Positions 9,493 to 16,909 of a stretch of DNA of 38,257 bases are shown here, piece by piece. Every line of letters begins with the position of its first letter. Positions within the stretch are counted from its first letter, which is position 1. Under the pieces are notes generated by a model. The model did no database searches, was not told the origin of the DNA, and was given only the letters and a program-made list of their open reading frames with translations. The DNA is taken from positions 1 through 38,257 of the forward strand of contig JAFCDI010000008.1 in assembly GCA_017609755.1 (NCBI GenBank), read 5' to 3'. The position numbers and the translations under genes were made by a program. The stretch is from Candidatus Pacearchaeota archaeon (lineage in GTDB: Archaea; Nanobdellota; Nanobdellia; Pacearchaeales; GW2011-AR1).

Positions 9493-11649
9493 ATGGAAAA
9501 AGAAAATTTTGTTGAGTTAATGAAGAATCAAGAGAGAATTAGAAACATAGCAATTGCTGCACATATTGACCATGGTAAAACAACTTTTTCAGATAATCTT
9601 CTTTTAGGTGCTGGAATGATGTCAGAAGAAGAAGCTGGAAAAGCTCTAAAACTTGATTTTCATGAAGACGAAGCTTCAAGAGGAATTACAATTGATTCTG
9701 CTTCTGTAAGTATGGTTCAGACTGTTGGAGGAGAAAAACATCTTATTAATTTAATTGATACACCTGGACATGTTGATTTTGGAGGAGATGTTACTAGAGC
9801 AATGAGAGCTGTAGATGGATGTATTGTTTTATGTTGTGCTGTAGAAGGTGTAATGCCTCAAACAGAAACAGTCTTAAGACAGGCTCTAAAAGAATTAGTT
9901 AAACCAGTTTTATTTATAAATAAAGTTGATAGATTAATTAAGGAAGTAAAATTAACTCCGCAAGAAATGGAGAAAAAATTCATTGCAATTATTGAGCATG
10001 TTAATGAATTAATTGAAAACATTGCTCCAGAAGGATATAAAGAAAAATGGAAAGTGGGTGTTGGAGAAGGAAGTGTTGCTTTTGGTTCAGCGTTTCATAA
10101 TTGGGGTTTAAGTTTTCCTTATATGAAGAAAAAAGGAATAACTTTCAAAGATATAATTGATGCATATAATGAAGATAAACAAAAGGAACTAGCTAAAAAA
10201 GCACCACTACATGAAGTTGTTTTAGAAATGAGTGTAAAGCATCATCCAAATCCAGTAGATGCTCAAAAGTATAGAATTCCAAAAATATGGCATGGAGAAA
10301 CTGATTCTGAAATTGGAAAATCATTAATGAATTGCGATGCAAATGGTCCTGTTGTTTTTATGCCCATAAAAATTGTTGTTGATAAACATGCAGGAGAAGT
10401 TGCAGCAGGAAGATTATTTTCAGGAACAATAAAACAAGGAGATGAACTTTATATGAATCTTGCAAAAAGAAATGTTAGAGCTCAGCAAGTTTCTGTATAT
10501 AAGGGTGCTCAAAGAGTTATTGTTAATGAAGCTCGTTCTGGAAATATTGTAGGAGTTGTTGGATTAAAAGATACTTTTGCTGGAGAAACAGTTAGTAAAG
10601 AAGCAATGGAACCTTTAGAAGCAATTAAACATTTATTTGAACCTGTTGTTACAAAATCAATTGAAGCTGTCAAAGCTGCTGATTTGCCAAAGTTAGTTGA
10701 AGTTTTAAAGCAAATCAATAAAGAAGATCCTTCTATTAAAATTGAAATCAATGAACAAACAGGAGAGAGTCTTATGTCTGGTATGGGTGAATTACACTTA
10801 GAAATCATAGAAAATAGAATTAAAAGTGAAAAAGGTTTGGAAGTTAAAACTTCTCCTCCAATTATTGTTTATAGAGAAACTGTTACAAAAGCTTCTGAAA
10901 CTAAAGAAGGAAGAAGTCCTAACAAACACAATAGTTTTTATTTAAAAATGGAACCTTTAGAAGATAATATTTATGAAGCAATTAGAAGCGGTGCATTGCC
11001 TGAAGGAAGAGTTAAGAAAAAAAGTACTGTTCTTGCAGAAGCTCTATCTCAGTTAGGATGGAGTGGGGAGCAAATAAGAGATGTTAGAGATATTTATAAT
11101 GGAAATATATTTTTAGATGAAACACGAGGAGAAGTACATATTGGAGAAGTTATTGAAATGGTTTTAGATGCATTTGAAATGGTAATGGATGCTGGACCTT
11201 TAGCAAGAGAACCTTGTATGAAAATGAAAGTTTCTTTAGTTGATATTAGACTTCATGAAGATGCTATTCATCGAGGGCCTGCACAAGTTTATCCTGCTGT
11301 AAGAGAAGGAATTACAGAAGCTATTAAAACTGCTGGTGCTGCTATTTATGAGCCTCTTCAAGTTCATGTTATTGAAGCTCCTGATAAATTTACAGGAACA
11401 ATGACTAAATTAGTTGGAAGTAAAAGAGGACAAATGATTGATATGTCTCAAGAAGGAACAACTGCTAAAATAAAAGCAAAAATTCCTGTGGCAGAGATGC
11501 TTGGATGGAGCAATGATTTACGTTCTGCAACAGAAGGAAGAGGAATTTCTTCAATATTAGAACAAAATTTTGAAAGAGTTCCACAAAATATGCAAGCAGA
11601 TATTATAAAAAAGATAAGAGATAGAAAAGGTTTAGCAGAGAATCAATAA
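9493..11649 (+). CDS. fusA: Translation elongation factor 2
   Basis: AAHIDHGKTTFSDNLL, DTPGHVDFGGDVTRAMRAVDG, LHEDAIHRGPAQVYPAVREGI (diphthamide-region His present). Confidence 0.98.
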   Translation: MEKENFVELMKNQERIRNIAIAAHIDHGKTTFSDNLLLGAGMMSEEEAGKALKLDFHEDEASRGITIDSASVSMVQTVGGEKHLINLIDTPGHVDFGGDVTRAMRAVDGCIVLCCAVEGVMPQTETVLRQALKELVKPVLFINKVDRLIKEVKLTPQEMEKKFIAIIEHVNELIENIAPEGYKEKWKVGVGEGSVAFGSAFHNWGLSFPYMKKKGITFKDIIDAYNEDKQKELAKKAPLHEVVLEMSVKHHPNPVDAQKYRIPKIWHGETDSEIGKSLMNCDANGPVVFMPIKIVVDKHAGEVAAGRLFSGTIKQGDELYMNLAKRNVRAQQVSVYKGAQRVIVNEARSGNIVGVVGLKDTFAGETVSKEAMEPLEAIKHLFEPVVTKSIEAVKAADLPKLVEVLKQINKEDPSIKIEINEQTGESLMSGMGELHLEIIENRIKSEKGLEVKTSPPIIVYRETVTKASETKEGRSPNKHNSFYLKMEPLEDNIYEAIRSGALPEGRVKKKSTVLAEALSQLGWSGEQIRDVRDIYNGNIFLDETRGEVHIGEVIEMVLDAFEMVMDAGPLAREPCMKMKVSLVDIRLHEDAIHRGPAQVYPAVREGITEAIKTAGAAIYEPLQVHVIEAPDKFTGTMTKLVGSKRGQMIDMSQEGTTAKIKAKIPVAEMLGWSNDLRSATEGRGISSILEQNFERVPQNMQADIIKKIRDRKGLAENQ

Positions 11650-11694
11650 TTCTATTACAATAATTATTAAAAAGCTTAAAATAAATAATTTAGT

Positions 11695-11935
11695 ATGAGT
11701 GATGCATATACTGATATTCATGAAGATGAAAAGCTTGAAAAACAAAGTATTAAAATAAATAAATAAATTAGAAGAACAATTTAATAAAGAAGATTCTCTA
11801 AAATTAGCAAAAGAAATAATAAAAGAATTTGATATTCTTCTAAATATGAAAAGAGGATATTGGAATTCTGTTAATACTTCAAAAGTTGAAGAAAAGAAAA
11901 AAGAATATTTAAATTATTTAGAAAATCAAAAATAA
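11695..11935 (+). pseudogene. Frame-disrupted small protein gene
   Basis: MSDAYTDIHEDEKLEKQSIKINK* in one frame, KLEEQFNKEDSLKLAKEIIKEFDILLNMKRGYWNSVNTSKVEEKKKEYLNYLENQK* in the next; removing one AAAT unit of (AAAT)4 at 11753-11768 gives a continuous 78-aa ORF. Confidence 0.6.
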
Positions 11936-11984
11936 ATTTTTAAATCATTAAATTTATATAGCAAATTTTTCTAGAAAAGAGCGT

Positions 11985-12302
11985 ATGGATATTAAAAGAG
12001 TTGGAAAATATGCTCTGTATCTTATTCCAGGATATGGAAGCTATCAAGAATTTAAAAAACCAAAAGAAAAAAGAAGTTTAATTGGAACAATTGGTTTTAC
12101 TCTTTATGCAGCAGGTTTTTTTCTTAAACTATCTGTTTTGCCAGCTTATGTTACAAAAGGTATTACAACAGGAGAGTGGAATCCTTTTAAAATAAAATCT
12201 GAAAAAATCAAAGAAATTCCAACGACAAAAAAAAGTAAATTAGAAGAAAAAGCAAATGTTTTTTATGACTCTCTATATCAAAAGAGAAACCTTAAAAAAT
12301 AA
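11985..12302 (+). CDS. Hypothetical protein with hydrophobic segment
   Basis: 105-aa ORF with SLIGTIGFTLYAAGFFLKLSVLPAYV segment. Confidence 0.65.
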   Translation: MDIKRVGKYALYLIPGYGSYQEFKKPKEKRSLIGTIGFTLYAAGFFLKLSVLPAYVTKGITTGEWNPFKIKSEKIKEIPTTKKSKLEEKANVFYDSLYQKRNLKK

Positions 12303-12323
12303 ATTCAAACAAAAGATTTATAA

Positions 12324-12370
12324 AGTAATTTTTTTATAAATTACTATTAAAATTTTCTTTAAGAAAATTT
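12324..12370. repeat. Two adjacent perfect inverted repeats
   Basis: AGTAATTT/AAATTACT (12324-12345) and AAATTTTCTT-T-AAGAAAATTT (12350-12370); upstream of EF-1alpha promoter, terminator-like. Confidence 0.6.
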
Positions 12371-12388
12371 ATCATTTAAACCACAAGA

Positions 12389-12398
12389 TTTAAATATA
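12389..12398 (+). promoter_or_regulatory. Candidate TATA box for EF-1alpha transcription unit
   Basis: TTTAAATATA centred about 25 nt upstream of the uORF ATG at 12418. Confidence 0.45.
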
Positions 12399-12417
12399 AA
12401 AATAGACAAAAAATCTT

Positions 12418-12447
12418 ATGGCAAAAGAAAATCAAAAGATTTTCTAA
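12418..12447 (+). other. Candidate upstream ORF MAKENQKIF*
   Basis: ATGGCAAAAGAAAATCAAAAGATTTTCTAA; first five codons mimic the EF-1alpha start (MAKEKPNM). Confidence 0.4.
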
Positions 12448-12480
12448 ACCCTTTTTTAATAAAAAAACAAAACATAAAAA

Positions 12481-13764
12481 ATGGCAAAAGAAAAACCAAA
12501 CATGAATGTTGTTTTTGTTGGACATGTTGATGCTGGAAAATCAACAATAGTTGGACAAATAATGTTTGAATCAGGTGCTGTTTCTGAGCAAGAAATGAAA
12601 AAGCTAAGAGAAGAAGCTGAAAAGCATGGTAAAGCTGGTTTTGAATTTGCATATATTATGGATAAAATTAAAGAGGAAAGAGAAAGAGGAGTTACTATTG
12701 ATTTAGCTTATAAGAAAATTATGACTCAAAAATGGCAAATTACAATTATTGATGCTCCTGGACACAGAGACTTTGTTAAAAATATGATTACTGGTGCTTC
12801 ACAAGCAGATGCTGCTTTCTTAGTTATTGCTGCTCCTGCAGGTGTGCAACCTCAAACAACAGAACATCTTTGGTTACTAAGAACAATGGGTGTTAAGAAT
12901 ATTTGTGTTGCTGTAAATAAAATGGATGCTGTTGAATACAGTGAAGATAAATTCAATAAAGTTAAAGAAGATGTTTCTGCATTATTAAATCAAGTTGGAA
13001 TTAAATCAGAAAATACTACTTTTATTGCATGTTCTGGATTAAAAGGAGATAACATTGTTAAGAAATCAGATAAAATGGCTTGGTATAAAGGACCTACAAT
13101 AATGGAACAATTTGATTTATTTGAAGCTCCTGAATTACCTACTAATTTACCAATGAGAATGCCTGTTCAAGATGTTTATGAAATTACAGGTATTGGAACT
13201 GTTCCTGTTGGAAAAATTGAAACAGGAATTATGAAAGTTGGACAAAAAGTAAAAGTACTTCCTGGAAGAACTGGAGATGGAATTGCTGGTGAAGTTAAAA
13301 CAATTGAAATGCATCATGAACAAATGCCTGAAGCAATTGCAGGAGATAATGTAGGAATTAATATTAGAGGAGTTGGTAAAAAAGATCTTGCTAGAGGAGA
13401 TGTTATTTGTGAAGCAGAAAATCCAATACCCATTGTTGAGGAATTTATTGCTCAAATAGCAGTTATTAATCATCAAACTGTTTTAGCAAAAGGATATACT
13501 CCTGTATTTCATGTTCACACTGCACAAGTTCCTTGTCAATTTGTAGAATTAATAGAACAAATTGATCCTAAAACAGGACAAGTTATTAAGGAAAATCCTG
13601 ATTTTTTAAAAAATGGAGATGTTGCTAAAGTAAGAATTAAACCTCAAGGAAATCTTGCTCTAGAAACTCAAAAAGAAAATCCATTTACATCAAGATTTGC
13701 AGTTAGAGATGCTGGTTCAACAGTTGCTGCTGGAATGTGTATTGAGATTGTTAAAAAGAAATAA
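12481..13764 (+). CDS. tuf: Translation elongation factor 1-alpha
   Basis: FVGHVDAGKSTIVGQIM, DAPGHRDFVKNMITGASQADAA, NKMDAV. Confidence 0.98.
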   Translation: MAKEKPNMNVVFVGHVDAGKSTIVGQIMFESGAVSEQEMKKLREEAEKHGKAGFEFAYIMDKIKEERERGVTIDLAYKKIMTQKWQITIIDAPGHRDFVKNMITGASQADAAFLVIAAPAGVQPQTTEHLWLLRTMGVKNICVAVNKMDAVEYSEDKFNKVKEDVSALLNQVGIKSENTTFIACSGLKGDNIVKKSDKMAWYKGPTIMEQFDLFEAPELPTNLPMRMPVQDVYEITGIGTVPVGKIETGIMKVGQKVKVLPGRTGDGIAGEVKTIEMHHEQMPEAIAGDNVGINIRGVGKKDLARGDVICEAENPIPIVEEFIAQIAVINHQTVLAKGYTPVFHVHTAQVPCQFVELIEQIDPKTGQVIKENPDFLKNGDVAKVRIKPQGNLALETQKENPFTSRFAVRDAGSTVAAGMCIEIVKKK

Positions 13765-13800
13765 GCCCTACACTGCAAAAAGAGTTCTGACATATTTAAA

Positions 13801-14112
13801 ATGACTAAAGAATATAATCTAAAAAACGCTTTGAATTTTGTTAATAAATTAGAAAAAGAAACTAGTATAGAAAAAGTTGATATTGTAAATTTGGGAATAT
13901 CTTTAAAGCTCTTTGCTGAAGAAAACAACGAAGATAATTTTAAAAAAATTGTAAATAAATATGTTAATCTTTTGGAGAATTCTTCTTCTGAAAATTCAAT
14001 AGATAAAAGAAGTAGAGAAAATCCTTATTCTTTTTTAGAATTTATTTGTACTGAAATAGGAACTACTAGAAGTTTATTTCAAAAATTGTATGGTTCTTTT
14101 AAACTTCAATAA
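13801..14112 (+). CDS. Hypothetical protein
   Basis: 103-aa ORF between coding genes on the same strand. Confidence 0.6.
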   Translation: MTKEYNLKNALNFVNKLEKETSIEKVDIVNLGISLKLFAEENNEDNFKKIVNKYVNLLENSSSENSIDKRSRENPYSFLEFICTEIGTTRSLFQKLYGSFKLQ

Positions 14113-14123
14113 TTCTTAAATAG
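14106..14123 (+). promoter_or_regulatory. 18-nt TCAATAATTCTTAAATAG, copy 1 (TATA-like box overlapping the upstream stop codon)
   Basis: Identical to 14335-14352; TTAAATAG centred about 26 nt before ATG 14144. Confidence 0.6.
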
Positions 14124-14143
14124 CTTTAAATTTTAAAATAAAA

Positions 14144-14341
14144 ATGAAAAAAGAGATAATTGAAGAAGAATCTGCTTATAGATGCAAGAAATATGGCACA
14201 AGATTAGAATGTAAAACTTGTGATGGTTTTGGAAGAAATTTAGATGATAGTGTAGATACTGAAAAGTGTTATGTTTCATTTAATAAAAACAAAGAATATT
14301 CTATAACAGAGGAGAATGATCTCTTATCTTTATCTCAATAA
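14144..14341 (+). CDS. Small Cys-containing hypothetical protein
   Basis: MKKEIIEEESAYRCKKYGTRLECKTCDGFGRNLDD...EKCYV; preceded by TATA-like box. Confidence 0.65.
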   Translation: MKKEIIEEESAYRCKKYGTRLECKTCDGFGRNLDDSVDTEKCYVSFNKNKEYSITEENDLLSLSQ

Positions 14342-14352
14342 TTCTTAAATAG
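14335..14352 (+). promoter_or_regulatory. 18-nt TCAATAATTCTTAAATAG, copy 2
   Basis: Exact duplicate of 14106-14123; about 26 nt before ATG 14373. Confidence 0.6.
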
Positions 14353-14372
14353 TGTTCTTTATTACTCTGATT

Positions 14373-14948
14373 ATGCTAGGTAATGAATTATCTAAGTCAG
14401 ATGTTGAAAAAGAAATATCAGAAAAAGGAGAATATATGCAGATACATTATCTAAGTGGACTTCTAAATAAAGAAATTCACAGAGACACTAAAAAGTTTAT
14501 TTATCTAAAATTAATTGAAATCTACAAAAAAAAGAATATGCTTAATGATGTTGCAAAAATGTATGAAGGAATTGCAGGCATTTCAATTGCTTTTTCAGAG
14601 CAGATAAAAAACTATCTAAAAGCAACAGAATATTATATTAAAGCAGGATTTTTTGATAAAGCAGATTATTCAATGAGAAAAGCTCTAAATGAAGCTAATT
14701 CTGTTGAAAGAGAAGAAATTAATTTTTCTGTTAAAGATTTTTATAAAAAACAAGCAGAAGAATACGAAAGAAATTTAAAGAGAAATTCTGCTACTAGAAT
14801 ATATGAAAAGCTTCTTGAAATGAATATCACTGATTCTGAAAGAAAAGAAATAAAAGAAAGATTAATTGAATTATATGAAAAATTAGGAAAATTAAAAGAA
14901 TTCTATGCAATGAAGAAATTTGAAGAAAAAGAGTTTAGTAGATTGTAA
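14373..14948 (+). CDS. Alpha-helical (TPR-like) hypothetical protein
   Basis: MLGNELSKSDVEKEISEKGEY...; ATG 14373 preferred over GTG 14352, which sits in the TATA-like box; repeated helix-pair pattern (YLKATEYYIKAGFFDKADYSMRKAL). Confidence 0.7.
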   Translation: MLGNELSKSDVEKEISEKGEYMQIHYLSGLLNKEIHRDTKKFIYLKLIEIYKKKNMLNDVAKMYEGIAGISIAFSEQIKNYLKATEYYIKAGFFDKADYSMRKALNEANSVEREEINFSVKDFYKKQAEEYERNLKRNSATRIYEKLLEMNITDSERKEIKERLIELYEKLGKLKEFYAMKKFEEKEFSRL

Positions 14949-14998
14949 TTTACCAATTATATTGAAAGATAATTAATTTTATAAATAAATTATTTAAT

Positions 14999-15343
14999 AT
15001 GACAGTTTCGATTGATGATTTTATACCAACAGCTACAGAAGAGCAAAAACAAGTATTATTTAATTTGGCACTTTTAGCAGAAAGAGAAAATGAAATATGT
15101 AAAAAATATAATGAAAAAATAAAACCTTATTCTGAAATGGCTAAAAAAGAAAATCCTATAATTCAAGAAGATGCTGGAGACTTTGCACTTTTAGCAACCA
15201 AAGAAGAAAGAGATGAATTAAAAAGAATTAGAGAAAAGATGAAAACATTATATATGAAAGCTGTTGAAATTGGAATGAAGGATTTAGGAATAATTCAAAG
15301 ATATTATGAAAATTATGTTGGAGAATCTATAAATAATCAGTAA
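14999..15343 (+). CDS. Hypothetical protein
   Basis: 114-aa ORF MTVSIDDFIPTATEEQKQVLFNLALLAERENEICKKY... Confidence 0.65.
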   Translation: MTVSIDDFIPTATEEQKQVLFNLALLAERENEICKKYNEKIKPYSEMAKKENPIIQEDAGDFALLATKEERDELKRIREKMKTLYMKAVEIGMKDLGIIQRYYENYVGESINNQ

Positions 15344-15351
15344 GCTTTAAA

Positions 15352-15565
15352 AACTCTCTAGAGTTCTAATTATATCAGAAAAATATCACTTTCACACTCA
15401 TTTTGAGCTTTTGCTCTTAAATCGTGAATATAGAGGTATTTTTCTAGCAAAATCATTAGATTTTGAATAATTAAATAAAGAAAATAAAAATGCATTCAAA
15501 ACCAGATTGTGTCTATGCACAGAACTGAGTTAAAGGTTTTGAATACAAAGAAAACAGTAGTTTTC
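15352..15565 (+). promoter_or_regulatory. Run of five stem-loops upstream of dnaG (terminator and/or structured leader)
   Basis: AACTC/GAGTT (15352-15365), AGAAAAATA/TATTTTTCT (15377-15445, inner GAGC-TTTT-GCTC), CAAAATC/GATTTTG (15448-15465), ATTCAAAACC/GGTTTTGAAT (15494-15544), GAAAAC/GTTTTC (15550-15565). Confidence 0.5.
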
Positions 15566-15592
15566 AAGCATTTTATTCAGGAGAACAAACAT

Positions 15593-16765
15593 ATGGCAAA
15601 AATAAGTCCTGTATCAATAAAATATATGATACATGTTAGTTTTACAGCCGAAGGTGCATTAGAAAAACCAGATGTTATTGGAGCATTATTTGGACAAACA
15701 GAAGGATTGCTTGGAGCTGACTTAGAAATGCGAGAACTTCAAAAAGAAGGAAAAATTGGAAGAATTGAAGTTGATTTAGAAAGAAAAGATAAAAAAACAA
15801 CTGGAAAAATCAAAATTCCCACTGCATTAGATCAGTCAGAAACAACTCTAATTGCTGCTGCTATTGAAACAATTGAAAGAATTGGGCCTTGTGACTCTCA
15901 GATAGATGTTGAAAGAATTGAAGATGTTAGAGGAAGCAAAAGAGATTACATCATTGACAGAGCTAAAAAATTAATGAAAGAAATTGAAGGCTCAACTGAT
16001 TCAAGAGAAATTTCAAATGAAATCAAAGACTCTAAAAGAACTTCAGAAATTCTAGAATATGGAGAAGAAAAACTTCCTTGTGGAGATATCTCTGGAAAAG
16101 AATTAATTGTTGTTGAAGGCAGAGCAGATGTTCTAAATATGCTAAGAAATGGTGTTAAGAATGTAATTGGAATGAATGGAACAAAGCTTCCAAACTCAAT
16201 AAAAAAGCTAAGTGAAGAAAAAGAAATAACTCTATTTTTAGATGGAGATAGAGGAGGAAAACTAATTGCTCGAAATGTTATGGATAATGCAAAAGTAGCT
16301 TACATTGCAGTTGCGCCTGATGGCAAAGAAGTTGAAGAATTAACTGGAAAAGAAATTCTAGCAAATCTTAGAAAAAAGATTCCTGCAGAGGATTTCTTTT
16401 CTAAGATTTCTTTTAAAGAATTAGAAAGAGAAGATATCTCTTTAAAAAAATTACAAGAACAAGAATTAGAAAAAAAAATTGAATTAAATAAAGAAACTGA
16501 AAACAAGTTAAAAGAAATATCAAATAAAAATAAAAAATCTAATAAAGCAATTATTCTAAATGAAAATCTAGAAGAAATAAAAACAATTTCAACTCGAAGT
16601 TTGAATAATTTTCTAAAAAGAAATAAAGAAAAGGTTTTTGTAATAGTTATCGACGGAATAGCAACTAGTTATTTAATCTCTAATGCAGAAGAAATTGGAT
16701 GTAAAATAATTGTTGCTAAAAATTTTGCTACAACTGATACAAATATTAAACTATTAAGCCTATAA
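15593..16765 (+). CDS. dnaG: Archaeal DnaG-like primase/exosome protein
   Basis: MAKISPVSIKYMIHVSFTAEGALEKPDVIGALFGQTEGLLG; Toprim ELIVVEGRADV, LFLDGDRGG; start at 15593 (AGGAG at 15579-15583) rather than 15509. Confidence 0.93.
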   Translation: MAKISPVSIKYMIHVSFTAEGALEKPDVIGALFGQTEGLLGADLEMRELQKEGKIGRIEVDLERKDKKTTGKIKIPTALDQSETTLIAAAIETIERIGPCDSQIDVERIEDVRGSKRDYIIDRAKKLMKEIEGSTDSREISNEIKDSKRTSEILEYGEEKLPCGDISGKELIVVEGRADVLNMLRNGVKNVIGMNGTKLPNSIKKLSEEKEITLFLDGDRGGKLIARNVMDNAKVAYIAVAPDGKEVEELTGKEILANLRKKIPAEDFFSKISFKELEREDISLKKLQEQELEKKIELNKETENKLKEISNKNKKSNKAIILNENLEEIKTISTRSLNNFLKRNKEKVFVIVIDGIATSYLISNAEEIGCKIIVAKNFATTDTNIKLLSL

Positions 16766-16787
16766 GATTTTTCTTTAATTCTTATTC

Positions 16788-16841
16788 ACTATCTGTCAGT
16801 TACAGATAGTTGTTTTGTAGTAACTATTAAATTACTACAAA
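16788..16841. terminator. Two consecutive perfect hairpins after dnaG
   Basis: ACTATCTGT/ACAGATAGT (16788-16810) and TTTGTAGTAA/TTACTACAAA (16814-16841). Confidence 0.5.
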
Positions 16842-16876
16842 TAGTAAGATTTATAAATAGGGCTATATGAATATAA

Positions 16877-16897
16877 ATACAGAAAAAATTTCTGTAT
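16877..16897 (+). promoter_or_regulatory. 5' leader hairpin of the putative S-layer gene
   Basis: ATACAGAAA-AAA-TTTCTGTAT, 9-bp perfect; about 26 nt after TTTATAAATAG (16850-16860), 12 nt before ATG. Confidence 0.55.
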
Positions 16898-16909
16898 AAT
16901 TAAATTAAA

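Noticed and set aside
12350-12370. Transposon terminal inverted repeat
   Set aside because: No transposase ORF or matching distant copy seen; better explained as terminator or leader structure.
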